Shown here one piece after another: positions 10,120-18,365 of a stretch of DNA of 64,000 nt. The position numbers and the translations under genes are program-made. The DNA lies in assembly GCF_000019785.1 (NCBI RefSeq), contig NC_010524.1, forward strand, positions 2,294,001 through 2,358,000. The letters run 5' to 3'. The notes under the pieces were generated by a model that was not told the DNA's origin, made no database searches, and saw nothing but the letters and a program-made list of their open reading frames with translations. Source of the stretch: Leptothrix cholodnii SP-6 (GTDB lineage Bacteria; Pseudomonadota; Gammaproteobacteria; Burkholderiales; Burkholderiaceae_C). Numbering within the stretch: the stretch's first letter is position 1; every line of letters begins with the position of its first letter.

Positions 10120-10479
10120 GTGATCACGCTGCATGGCATCCCGAACTGCACCACCGTCAAGAAGGCCCGCGCCTGGCTCGAGGAACACGGCCGGCCCTAC
10201 GCCTTCCACGATTTCAAGAAGCAGGGTGTGCCCGAGGCCGCGCTCGACCAGTGGATCGCCACGCTCGGCTGGGAGCCGCTGGTCAACCGCAGCGGCACCA
10301 CCTGGCGCGGGCTCGACGACGCCGCCAAGGCCGCCGTCACCGACGCGGCCAGCGCCCGTGCCCTGATGCTGGCCCACCCCAGCGTGATCAAGCGCCCGAT
10401 CGTGCAGTGGGGCCAGGCGGCCCGCCAGCGCCTGACCGTGGGTTACAGCGACACGCTGTTTTCATCCCAGTTCGACTGA
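10120..10479 (+). CDS. ArsC/Spx-family thioredoxin-fold protein (YffB type)
   Basis: A 119-residue protein of the ArsC family with the N-terminal strand-loop ITLHGIPNCTTVKKA, in which Cys10 is the single active-site cysteine. The conserved KRPIV (about 89-93) near the end is typical of YffB/ArsC-like proteins. Its role is probably thiol- or glutathione-linked reduction; true arsenate reductase activity is doubtful because no ars genes are near. It starts at GTG 10120, supported by a CAGGAGG ribosome-binding site six bases upstream. It follows queF by about 40 bases and may be co-transcribed. Confidence 0.8.
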   Translation: MITLHGIPNCTTVKKARAWLEEHGRPYAFHDFKKQGVPEAALDQWIATLGWEPLVNRSGTTWRGLDDAAKAAVTDAASARALMLAHPSVIKRPIVQWGQAARQRLTVGYSDTLFSSQFD

Positions 10480-10638
10480 ACGGGCGGCGGGCGCGCCTGG
10501 CACGCGAGCGCCCAGGGCGGGAATAGTTGACCCCTGCACCCCCTGATTCACGGGGATCGAGCCGGCCGCTGCGCTCAGCCGGCACACCGGCGATCGATAA
10601 CATCAGCCGCATCTTATTTTCATTTCGAGAATGCAAGC

Positions 10639-11001
10639 ATGCGCGCTGAACTGCTGAATTCCATCCTGAGCGAGCTCAACGGCTCCACCGCCGACATCGA
10701 GGCCTCGGCCGTGCTGTCCAACGACGGCCTGATGATGGCCTCGCTGCTGCCCGCGGGCATGGATGAAGACCGCGTCGGCGCGATGAGCGCGGCCATGCTG
10801 TCGCTCGGTGACCGCACCTCGCGCGAACTCGCGCGGGGCGAGCTCGAGCAGGTGCTGGTCAAGGGCGGCAAGGGCTACGTGCTGATGACGCACGCCGGCG
10901 GCGACGCCGTGCTGACCGCGCTGTGCAAGCCCAACGCCCGCCTGGGCCTGATCTTCCTGGACGTCAAGCGCGCCGCCGACTCGATCAGCAAGGTGATCTG
11001 A
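10639..11001 (+). CDS. Roadblock/LC7-domain protein
   Basis: A 120-residue single-domain roadblock/LC7 protein. In bacteria this fold (as in MglB) forms dimers that regulate Ras-like GTPases such as MglA or bind other partners. The core covers nearly the whole length: an N-terminal helix, then ASAVLSNDGLMMASLLP and KGYVLMTHAGGDAVLTAL strands. No GTPase gene is present in the window. The stop codon overlaps the ATG of the next gene by one base, so the partner is likely the binding-protein-like product encoded there. Confidence 0.83.
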   Translation: MRAELLNSILSELNGSTADIEASAVLSNDGLMMASLLPAGMDEDRVGAMSAAMLSLGDRTSRELARGELEQVLVKGGKGYVLMTHAGGDAVLTALCKPNARLGLIFLDVKRAADSISKVI

Positions 11002-11774
11002 TGCTGACGGCGCCGTCCACACCCGGCGACGCGAGCAAGGCTGCGACGCGCTATCGCCTCTCGGTCTGCCCGCACGACACGGCCAAGAACCTGGCCGGCT
11101 GGTTCGTGCTCAACACCTACCTGCAGCGCAAGCTCGGCATCGCGATGCGCTTCGAGCCGGCCGACAACTTCAACATCGAGCGCGAGCAGGTGCTGGCAGG
11201 GGGCTACCACCTGGTCTACGCCAACCCGTTCAGCGCACTGCAGTTCCATCGCCAGCGCGGCTTCGTGCCGCTGGCACGGCCGGTGGCGCTGTTCGACGAG
11301 ACCCTGCTGATCGCGTCGGCCGGCAAGCTCCTGCCGGCCGACGGGCCGCTGAAGATCGCGTCGGCGACCGAAAAGCTGATCGTGCACTTCCTCGGCCTGA
11401 CGCTGCTCGATCAGCTGGGGATTGATCTGTCGCGCGCCAGCTACCAGTTCGTCGGCAACCACCTCAAGGCCGCGCATGCGGTGCTGAACGGCCAGGCCGA
11501 CGCCGCCTTCGTCTTCAACGAGACCTGGAACGGCATGGCCGCCAAGTCACGCGCCGAACTGCAGGTGCTGGCCCAGACCGAGAGCCGGCAAGCGAGCCAC
11601 TGCTTCTGCGTCGGCCCCGAACTGGCCGACCGGGCCGACGAGATCCGCGCGGTGCTCTGCGACATGCAGACCGATCCGGCCGGCCTGCGCATCCTCGAAG
11701 ACCTGAATTTCAAAGGCTTCGAGGCGATCGACGTGGCCGCGGTCGAGCAGCTCGCGCAACTGGTCGTCAGCTGA
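11001..11774 (+). CDS. PhnD-like substrate-binding-fold protein without a signal peptide
   Basis: A 257-residue protein with the phosphate/phosphonate-binding (PhnD) periplasmic-protein fold: YRLSVCPHDTAKNLAGWF (18-35), the ligand-hinge region HLVYANPFSALQF, and a second lobe with QFVGNHLKAAHAVLNGQADAAFVFNETW. Unusually, it starts MLTAPSTPGDASKAATRYR with no hydrophobic signal, so it probably stays in the cytoplasm. No ABC permease or ATPase lies beside it. Its translation is coupled to the roadblock gene. This suggests a ligand sensor in a regulatory pair rather than transport; that is inference. Confidence 0.75.
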   Translation: MLTAPSTPGDASKAATRYRLSVCPHDTAKNLAGWFVLNTYLQRKLGIAMRFEPADNFNIEREQVLAGGYHLVYANPFSALQFHRQRGFVPLARPVALFDETLLIASAGKLLPADGPLKIASATEKLIVHFLGLTLLDQLGIDLSRASYQFVGNHLKAAHAVLNGQADAAFVFNETWNGMAAKSRAELQVLAQTESRQASHCFCVGPELADRADEIRAVLCDMQTDPAGLRILEDLNFKGFEAIDVAAVEQLAQLVVS

Positions 11775-11794
11775 GCCGACCGGCATCGGCCGGG

Positions 11795-12928
11795 TCAATC
11801 GACACCCAGCTCGAACCCCGCTTCGGCCACCACCCGTCCGTTGACCTGCGCCTGCACGCGATGCCAACCCGCGTGATAGGTGCGGGTGGTGATCGGCGTC
11901 ACCTTGTGGCGGCGGCTGAGCAGCCGCTGCTCGCCCGCCGCCAGTTGCACGCGCCAGCCTTTGAAGACCTTGGGCGACGTGCTGCCGCCGGCCTTGACGT
12001 GGTGCACCACGTAGTCGACCACCAGCGCCTGCGCGGCGGCTGCGGTCGAACGCAGCGTCAGGCTCAGCTCGACGGCTTCGCCCAGCCGGATGCGCGCCGG
12101 CCCGATGCGCAGCGCCGCCTGGCCGTGCAGTTCGGCGCCCAGGCCCCAGGCCGTCAGCACCGCGGCGTCACCCTGCTTGATCAGCGTGCGGCTGGCGTGG
12201 CGCAGCAGCGCCCGGCGGTTGTCGGACGCATCGGGCAGATGGCGCTGCAGCCACTCGGCCACGCGCGCGGGATGATCCTTGGCGATGTCGTTGAGATGAT
12301 TGGCGACCGAGCGGCGCACGTAGGCGCTGGGGTCGTCCTGCAGCGCGGCCAGCAGCGCAAGCGTCGGGCTCGGGTCGGCGATCAGCGGCTTGAGCTGCAG
12401 GCCCCACGGCAGGCGCGGGCGGCTGCCCTCGCTGACCAGTCGGCGCACATGTGCGCTCGGGTCGTGCACCCAGCGCGCCAGGGTCTCGAACGTCAGCTGC
12501 GGATGCGCCAGGATGAACGGCCGGATCGCGAACTCGGCGCTGAAACGCTGTGTCATCGCGTGCAGCGCCTGCAGCCCGCGCGCGGGATCGGCCAGGCCGT
12601 GGCGGGCGATGAACTCGCCCATCGGCCACAGCGCCCAGCCGGCCAGGCCCTGATCGCCGGTCCGCAGCCCGCTCAGATCGTCGCCCTGCCCCGGCGGCCC
12701 GAGCGCATTCACCAGCGCCTGCGACGCCAGGCTGAAATCGGCCGGCAGCGCCTGCTCGAGCGCGTCGGCCAGCTGCATCGCGCGGGCCTTGAATTCGAGG
12801 CCGTCGAGATCGGGCAAGGCGCGCGCGACGAAGGCGTCGTGATCAAAATGCGCGCTGACCCGCCCGAGGTGCTGCGCCATCGCCGCGACGGTGGCGGGGT
12901 TGATCAGGTTCTTGAATGCGTCAGCCAT
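11795..12928 (-). CDS. DNA alkylation repair protein (HEAT-repeat, AlkC/AlkD-like)
   Basis: A 377-residue predicted HEAT-repeat DNA glycosylase-like protein. Repeats are visible around HAMTQRFSAEFAIRPFILAH, ARWVHDPSAHVRRLVSEG and LQDDPSAYVRRSVANHLNDI. A C-terminal immunoglobulin-like extension (about 275-377) is rich in beta strands, as in AlkC relatives. Members excise N3- or N7-alkylated purines. The chosen start is ATG 12928 (MADAFKNLINPATV); the reading frame could begin at 12946. It converges on the preceding PhnD-like gene, with 20 bases between the ends. Confidence 0.78.
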   Translation of the reverse strand: MADAFKNLINPATVAAMAQHLGRVSAHFDHDAFVARALPDLDGLEFKARAMQLADALEQALPADFSLASQALVNALGPPGQGDDLSGLRTGDQGLAGWALWPMGEFIARHGLADPARGLQALHAMTQRFSAEFAIRPFILAHPQLTFETLARWVHDPSAHVRRLVSEGSRPRLPWGLQLKPLIADPSPTLALLAALQDDPSAYVRRSVANHLNDIAKDHPARVAEWLQRHLPDASDNRRALLRHASRTLIKQGDAAVLTAWGLGAELHGQAALRIGPARIRLGEAVELSLTLRSTAAAAQALVVDYVVHHVKAGGSTSPKVFKGWRVQLAAGEQRLLSRRHKVTPITTRTYHAGWHRVQAQVNGRVVAEAGFELGVD

Positions 12929-12961
12929 GACCGGCATTGTCGCCATGCACAGGCTCGCGCA

Positions 12962-12979
12962 CTGTCATGCGGCGGTCAC
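12962..12979 (+). promoter_or_regulatory. Pho box (PhoB site) upstream of phoX
   Basis: CTGTCAT-GCGG-CGGTCAC: two 7-base direct repeats separated by four bases, the arrangement bound by phosphorylated PhoB. The first repeat is perfect and the second differs from CTGTCAC at one base. It lies 55 bases before the phoX ATG, consistent with activation under phosphate starvation. Confidence 0.7.
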
Positions 12980-13034
12980 ACGGCGCTGCCATCGTGCGCG
13001 CTTCTACAGAATCGATCCGCGACGGAGCACACGA

Positions 13035-14951
13035 ATGTCCAAAGACTTTTCGACCATGGAAGACAGCAACCGCTCGGCCAACCGGAGCATCCACGAGGTC
13101 TCCGAACCGAGCCGCCGCGTGGTGCTGCGCGGTGGCCTGGGCGCGCTGCTGGGCGGCACGCTCGCGCCGCTCGGCCTGGCCGGTTGCGCCACGCTCGGCG
13201 CCAGCAGTGGCGGCCCGCTGCTGGGCTTCAAGAGCGTGCCGGTGTCGACCGCCGACACCATCACCGTTCCGCCCGGCTACGTGGCGCAGGTGATCGCCGC
13301 CTGGGGCGAGCCGGTCGGCATCGAAGGCCGCATGCCGGCGTTCAAGTTCGACGGCAGCAACACCTTCGCCGAGCAGGAAGCCCAGCTCGGCATGCACCAC
13401 GACGGCATCCACTTCTATGCCCAGGATGGCGCCAAGCGCGGCCTGCTGGTGATGAACCACGAATACGTCGACGACGGCCTGCTGCACACCAAGGGCACCG
13501 GCGTCTGGACCGCCAACAAGGTCAAGAAGTCGCAGGCCGCGCACGGCGTGTCGGTGATCGAGGTCGAACTCAAGGACGGCCGCTGGCAGCAGGTGCTGCC
13601 CTCGAAGTTCGCCCGCCGCATCACCGCCACCACGCCGATGACGCTGGCCGGCCCGGCCGCCGGCCATGCCCTGACGAAGACCGCCGCCGACCCGAGCGGC
13701 ACGAAGGTGCTGGGCACCTTCAACAACTGCGGCAGCGGCATGACCCCGTGGGGCACCTACCTGACCTGCGAAGAGAACTTCATCAACTATTTCAACGGAC
13801 CGGCCTCGCCGGATGCCCACGGCAAGCGCTGGGGCCTGAAGAAGGTCGACGACACGCTCTACCGCTGGCACGAGTTCGACGAGCGTTTCGACGCCGTCAA
13901 GAACCCCAACGAGCCGAACCGCCACGGCTGGGTGGTCGAGATCGACCCGGCCAAGCCCGGCTCGACCCCGGTCAAGCGCACTGCGCTCGGCCGGGCCGCG
14001 CATGAAGGCGCGACCGTCGCCGTCACCAAGGACCAGCGCGCCGTGGTCTATATGGGCGAGGACGCCCGCTTCGAATACATCTACAAGTTCGTCAGCCGCG
14101 ACGCCATCAAGGCCGGCGGCGCGGCCGCCAACGCCACGCTGCTCGACCACGGCACGCTCTACGTCGCCCGTTTCGACGCCGAAGGCAAGGGCACCTGGCT
14201 GCCGCTGGTGCATGGCCAAGGCCCGCTGACGGCGGCCAACGGCTTTGCCGACCAGGGCGAGGTGCTGATCAAGAGCCGCCAGGCCAGCGATGCACTGCGC
14301 GCCACCAAGATGGACCGCCCGGAGTGGACCGCGGTCGACCCCAAGACCCGCAAGGTCTACTGCACGCTGACCAACAACAGCAACCGCGGCCGCGACAAGC
14401 AGCCCGCCACCGACGCCGCCAACCCGCGTGCCAACAACACGATGGGCAACATCATCGAGTGGCTCGACGACGGCGACTACAGCGGCACCACCTTCACCTG
14501 GAAGCACTTCGTGCTGGCCGGCGACCCGGCGCTCGAGCGCGCCGACGCCCGCGGCAACATCAAGGGCGACGCCTTCAGCTGCCCGGACGGCCTGTGGGTG
14601 GACGGCCGCGGCGTGATGTGGATCCAGACCGACATGTCGACCTCGGCGATGGGCAAAGGCGACCTGGTCAACATGGGCAACAACCAGATGCTGGCGGCCG
14701 ACCCGGCCAGCGGCGAGATCCGCCGCTTCCTGACCGGCCCGCGCGGCTGCGAGATCACCGGCGCCACCATGACGCCCGACAGCACCACGATGTTCATCAA
14801 CGTGCAGCACCCGGGTGAAAGCCCGAGCGAGCGCAGCGATCCGGACGCGCCGGGCAAGATCTCCAACTGGCCCGATCACAAGCAGGGCGGCCGCCCGCGT
14901 TCTGCCACGGTGGTGATCCGCAAGCTCGACGGTGGCGTGATCGGCAGCTGA
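13035..14951 (+). CDS. phoX: PhoX-family alkaline phosphatase, Tat-exported, probable lipoprotein
   Basis: A 638-residue PhoX (DUF839) protein; characterised members are iron/calcium-dependent phosphomonoesterases outside the cytoplasm. The N-terminus has a twin-arginine motif (SRRVVLRGG, Arg27-Arg28) and a hydrophobic stretch ending in LAGC (Cys51), so Tat export followed by lipid anchoring is likely. Family signatures include DARFEYIYKFVSRDA, TNNSNRG, CPDGLWVD and GPRGCEITGATMTPD near the C-terminus. The start at 13035 gives the Tat signal; the longer open frame from 12891 has none. The Pho box in front supports a role in phosphate scavenging. Confidence 0.87.
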   Translation: MSKDFSTMEDSNRSANRSIHEVSEPSRRVVLRGGLGALLGGTLAPLGLAGCATLGASSGGPLLGFKSVPVSTADTITVPPGYVAQVIAAWGEPVGIEGRMPAFKFDGSNTFAEQEAQLGMHHDGIHFYAQDGAKRGLLVMNHEYVDDGLLHTKGTGVWTANKVKKSQAAHGVSVIEVELKDGRWQQVLPSKFARRITATTPMTLAGPAAGHALTKTAADPSGTKVLGTFNNCGSGMTPWGTYLTCEENFINYFNGPASPDAHGKRWGLKKVDDTLYRWHEFDERFDAVKNPNEPNRHGWVVEIDPAKPGSTPVKRTALGRAAHEGATVAVTKDQRAVVYMGEDARFEYIYKFVSRDAIKAGGAAANATLLDHGTLYVARFDAEGKGTWLPLVHGQGPLTAANGFADQGEVLIKSRQASDALRATKMDRPEWTAVDPKTRKVYCTLTNNSNRGRDKQPATDAANPRANNTMGNIIEWLDDGDYSGTTFTWKHFVLAGDPALERADARGNIKGDAFSCPDGLWVDGRGVMWIQTDMSTSAMGKGDLVNMGNNQMLAADPASGEIRRFLTGPRGCEITGATMTPDSTTMFINVQHPGESPSERSDPDAPGKISNWPDHKQGGRPRSATVVIRKLDGGVIGS

Positions 14952-15049
14952 GTCACAGCGCCCGCGGGTGTCGACGCGGGCGGAAATCGCCGATGATCCG
15001 GGTCCCGCGCGCAGGCAATCCCGCCTGCGCGCAGCTGCCTGGAGCCCAC

Positions 15050-16033
15050 ATGACCCTCACCTGCATCCTCGTCGACATGGAGAACGTGCAGCTGCGGGTG
15101 CCCGACCTGTCGGCGCTCGAACGCGGCCGGCACCAGCTCAAGATCTTCCACGGCCCGAGCCAGAACAAGCTCACCATCGAGATGGTGCGGGCGCTGCAGC
15201 CGCTGGGTGACGCGGTCGAGTACATCCAGTGCGAGAAGGCCGGGCCGAACGCGCTCGACTTCCACCTCGCCTTCCACCTCGGCCGCCTGACCGCCGCCCA
15301 GCCGGACGCGCGCTACCTGATCGTCTCGCGCGACAAGGGCTTCGCCCAGCTGGTGGCGCACGCCAACAAGCTCGGTGGCCGGGTCGAACAGCACGCCAGC
15401 CTGCCGGCAGACATCGTCGGCTCGGCCGCGACGCCGGCACCGGTCAGCGCCGCCGGCAAGGCGCGCACCACCCGCTCGACGCGCGCGACGGCAACTGAGT
15501 CGGCACCGACGCCCGCGCCGGCTCGAAAGGCTGCCGCCACGAAAACCGCCGCCAAGACGGCTGCGCGCAAGGCACCCGCCAAGAAGACGGCCGCAGCAAA
15601 GACGGTGACCGCACCCGCCGCAAGCCCGGCACCTGCTGTCGCGCCAGCCGCCAAGAAGGTGCCAGCCAAAAAGGCGGCCGCGAAACAGGCTCCGGCCCGG
15701 AAAGCCGGCGCCAGGGCCGACACGTCGCCGGCCATCCTGCCGCCCGCCGCACCGGCTCGCAGCGCTGGCACGGCACCGGACCCAGCCGCCGCGCCAGCCG
15801 CCAAACCCACCCGCGACATCGCCACCGCAACCGACCGCGCCAAGGCGATCGCCACGCTGCAAAAGCTCGGTGCCAAGCGCCCGGTGACGCAGCGCGCGCT
15901 GCTGCGCCACCTGCAGTCGCACCTCGGCCACGACCTGAGCGACGGCGCGGTGCAGGCGCTGGTCGACGCCCTGGTGGCTGCGGGCGTGGTGGCGCTGGCG
16001 CAAGGCAAGCTCACCTACCATCTTGGCGCCTGA
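15050..16033 (+). CDS. NYN/PIN-like domain protein with histone-H1-like linker and C-terminal helical domain
   Basis: A 327-residue three-part protein. Residues 1 to about 120 form an NYN (PIN-like nuclease) domain: ILVDMENVQ gives the first acidic residue, and NALDFHLAFHLG and YLIVSRDKGF carry further conserved acidic positions. Residues about 130-265 are an Ala/Pro/Lys-rich repetitive linker (many AAKK, PAKK and ARK units), like bacterial histone-H1 tails. Residues about 270-327 form a compact helical, probably winged-helix, domain (RPVTQRALLRHLQSHLGHDLSDGAVQ region). The likely role is RNA handling with a nucleic-acid-binding tail; the target is unknown. The start follows a GGAG ribosome-binding site. 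Confidence 0.72.
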   Translation: MTLTCILVDMENVQLRVPDLSALERGRHQLKIFHGPSQNKLTIEMVRALQPLGDAVEYIQCEKAGPNALDFHLAFHLGRLTAAQPDARYLIVSRDKGFAQLVAHANKLGGRVEQHASLPADIVGSAATPAPVSAAGKARTTRSTRATATESAPTPAPARKAAATKTAAKTAARKAPAKKTAAAKTVTAPAASPAPAVAPAAKKVPAKKAAAKQAPARKAGARADTSPAILPPAAPARSAGTAPDPAAAPAAKPTRDIATATDRAKAIATLQKLGAKRPVTQRALLRHLQSHLGHDLSDGAVQALVDALVAAGVVALAQGKLTYHLGA

Positions 16034-16064
16034 CCTTCCTGACCCTTTCGAGCGAGAGACCTCC

Positions 16065-16772
16065 ATGTTCACCGGCATCGTCCAAGCCGTCGCCACCGTC
16101 GTGGCCATCACCGACCGCCCCGGCCTGCGCAGCTTCACGCTCGAATTCCCGCCGGGCTTCATCGACGGCCAGGAGATCGGCGCCAGCGTCGCCTGCGACG
16201 GCGTCTGCCTGACCGTCACCGCCCACCACGGCGGCCAGCGCGCCGATTTCGACGTCATGCAGCAGAGCCTGATGCTCACCACACTGGGCACGCTCGAGGT
16301 CGGCAGCCGCATCAACGTCGAACGCGCCGCGCGCGACGGCGTCGAGATCGGCGGCCACCCGATCTCGGGTCACGTCGACTTCCAGGCCCACGTGGCCGAA
16401 GTGCGCCAGCCCGAGAACAACCACGTGCTGCGCATCGCCGTGCCGCAACCGTGGATGCGCTACGTCTTCCCGAAGGGCTACATCGCCATCAACGGCGCCA
16501 GCCTGACCGTGGCCGAGGCCGACCGCAAGGCGGGTTGGTTCGAGGTCTGGCTGATCCCAGAAACCCTGCGCCAGACCACCTTCGGTGCCAAGGACGCGGG
16601 CAGCGCGCTCAACATCGAGATCGAACGCGGCACCCAGGTGATGGTCGACACCGTGCGCGACACGCTCGAAGAACGCCTGGGCCCGCTGCTGCCCGCGCTC
16701 GAAGCGCTGCTGCGCGAACGTGGCCTGGACGTGACCGCGCTCGGCGGCACGCCCGCCCTGCTCCAACCTTGA
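16065..16772 (+). CDS. ribE: Riboflavin synthase, alpha chain
   Basis: Catalyses dismutation of two 6,7-dimethyl-8-ribityllumazine molecules to riboflavin. It is 235 residues long, with two tandem lumazine-binding barrels: the first opens MFTGIVQAVATV and includes DGVCLTVTA; the second covers about 97-200 with GASLTVAEAD. A C-terminal helix mediates trimer formation. It is most like the E. coli type with EIGGHPISGHVD at the barrel junction. The gene stands apart from other rib genes, which is common. It follows the NYN gene by 31 bases. Confidence 0.92.
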   Translation: MFTGIVQAVATVVAITDRPGLRSFTLEFPPGFIDGQEIGASVACDGVCLTVTAHHGGQRADFDVMQQSLMLTTLGTLEVGSRINVERAARDGVEIGGHPISGHVDFQAHVAEVRQPENNHVLRIAVPQPWMRYVFPKGYIAINGASLTVAEADRKAGWFEVWLIPETLRQTTFGAKDAGSALNIEIERGTQVMVDTVRDTLEERLGPLLPALEALLRERGLDVTALGGTPALLQP

Positions 16773-16788
16773 GACTGTGGATCACCCC

Positions 16789-17340
16789 ATGAGCCAGACC
16801 CCGAACGAAGCCGACGTCATCGCCGCCACCCGCACCTGGCTGGAGCGCGCGGTGATCGGCCTGAACCTCTGCCCCTTCGCCAAGGCGGTGCACGTCAAGG
16901 AGCAGATCCGCTACGTGGTGAGCGCGGCCACCACGCCCGAAGAACTGCTCGCCGACCTGGTCCGCGAACTCGAAGTGCTGGCCGAAGCCAGCGCCGACAA
17001 GATCGACACCACGCTGCTGATCCACCCGCAGGTGCTGGGCGATTTCCTCGACTACAACGACTTCCTCGACCTGGCCGACGGCGCGCTCGAAGAGCTGCAG
17101 CTCGACGGCATCCTGCAGATCGCCAGCTTCCACCCCGACTACCAGTTCGACGGCACCGCGTTCGACGACGTCGGCAACTTCAGCAACCGCTCGCCCTACC
17201 CCACGCTGCACCTGCTGCGCGAGGACAGCATCGAGCAGGCGGTGGCGGCCTTCCCGGATGCGGCCGACATCTACGAGCGCAACATCGAGACGCTGAACAA
17301 GCTGGGTGTGGCGGGCTGGAAGAAGCTGTTCGAGGCTTGA
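16789..17340 (+). CDS. DUF1415 family protein
   Basis: A 183-residue protein of the DUF1415 family, of unknown function, widespread in beta- and gammaproteobacteria. Family features are the N-terminal WLERAVIGLNLCPFAKAVHV (one conserved cysteine in LCPF) and the central GILQIASFHPDYQF. An upstream in-frame GTG at 16777 could also serve as start; the ATG is preferred. It lies 16 bases after ribE and may be co-transcribed. Confidence 0.85.
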   Translation: MSQTPNEADVIAATRTWLERAVIGLNLCPFAKAVHVKEQIRYVVSAATTPEELLADLVRELEVLAEASADKIDTTLLIHPQVLGDFLDYNDFLDLADGALEELQLDGILQIASFHPDYQFDGTAFDDVGNFSNRSPYPTLHLLREDSIEQAVAAFPDAADIYERNIETLNKLGVAGWKKLFEA

Positions 17341-17422
17341 AGGCGGTCCCTGCGGCTCGGTCGCGCTGATTCGTGGGCGCCGGCACTCATCCGCGCCACG
17401 TTCGGGGACTGAATCCGGTCGA

Positions 17423-18343
17423 TCAGCTTGCTGGCGCCGACCGCCTGGCCAGCAGCGCCCGCGCCACCCGCGAGCCGTTCGGCTGGCCGAGCACCGCGCG
17501 GATCGCCGCCCCGGCGTCGATCAGCGCATCCAGATCGATGCCGGTGTCGATGCCCAGGCCCTGCAGCAGGTAGACCACGTCCTCGGTCGCGACGTTGCCG
17601 GTCGCGCCCTTGGCGTAGGGGCAGCCGCCCAGGCCGCTGACGCTGGTGTCGAAGGTGTGGATGCCCAGCTCCAGGCTGGCGTAGACGTTGGCCAGCGCCA
17701 TGCCGTAGGTGTCGTGGAAATGACCGCTGACCTCGTCGATCGGGAAGTGCCGCAGCGCGGCTTCGAGCGCCGCCTGCACCCGGCGCGGCGTGCCCACGCC
17801 GATGGTGTCGGCCACGCCGACGTGCTGCACGCCGATGCCGGACATCAGCCGGGCGACCAGCTCGACCCGTTCGGGCGCGATGTCGCCTTCGTACGGGCAA
17901 CCGACCGCGCACGAGATCGCCGCGCGCACCTTGACGCCCGCCGCACGCGCGGCCTGCACCACCGGCGCAAAACGTTCGATGGATTCGGCGATCGAGCAGT
18001 TGATGTTGCGCTGGCTGAAAGCCTCGCTGGCGGCGCCGAAGACGACGATCTCGTCGGGCCGCGTCGCCACCGCCGCCTCCCAGCCCTTGAGGTTGGGCGT
18101 CAGCACCGAATAGCGCACGCCCGGCTGGCGCGTGATGCCGGCCATGACCTCGGCGTTGTCGGCCATCTGCGGCACCCATTTCGGGCTGACGAAGCTGGTG
18201 ACCTCGATTTCTCGAAGGCCGGCGCCCTGCAGCGCGTGGACGAGCGCGATCTTGTGGGCGGCGGCTACCGGCTGTTTTTCGTTCTGCAGACCGTCGCGCG
18301 GGCCGACTTCGACCAGCGTGACGCGTGAGGGCAATGGGCTCAT
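17423..18343 (-). CDS. liuE: Hydroxymethylglutaryl-CoA lyase
   Basis: Splits HMG-CoA into acetyl-CoA and acetoacetate, the last step of leucine breakdown. From ATG 18343 it has 306 residues in a TIM barrel: EVGPRDGLQNE (12-22) with catalytic Arg15 and metal ligand Asp16, GHFHD (207-211) giving two metal-binding histidines, and the signature loop GLGGCPYAKGATGN with catalytic Cys241. The start is backed by an AGGA ribosome-binding site; a 19-residue upstream extension is rejected. It is the last gene of the liuABCDE operon, 22 bases after liuD. Confidence 0.94.
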   Translation of the reverse strand: MSPLPSRVTLVEVGPRDGLQNEKQPVAAAHKIALVHALQGAGLREIEVTSFVSPKWVPQMADNAEVMAGITRQPGVRYSVLTPNLKGWEAAVATRPDEIVVFGAASEAFSQRNINCSIAESIERFAPVVQAARAAGVKVRAAISCAVGCPYEGDIAPERVELVARLMSGIGVQHVGVADTIGVGTPRRVQAALEAALRHFPIDEVSGHFHDTYGMALANVYASLELGIHTFDTSVSGLGGCPYAKGATGNVATEDVVYLLQGLGIDTGIDLDALIDAGAAIRAVLGQPNGSRVARALLARRSAPAS

Positions 18344-18365
18344 GACGTGATCCTTTGGAGAGGTT

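Noticed and set aside
10480..10638. Search for an MglA-like GTPase next to the roadblock gene
   Set aside because: The flanking sequence holds only an ArsC-like gene end and a leader region; no GTPase motifs were found in the window.
11861..14005. A 714-codon plus-strand frame crossing the alkylation repair gene into phoX
   Set aside because: It overlaps two real genes in other frames and has no homology pattern or ribosome-binding site.
14959..14982. CGCCCGCG / CGCGGGCG hairpin after phoX as a terminator
   Set aside because: It has an eight-base loop and no T run, and GC-rich DNA forms such stems often; not strong enough to list.
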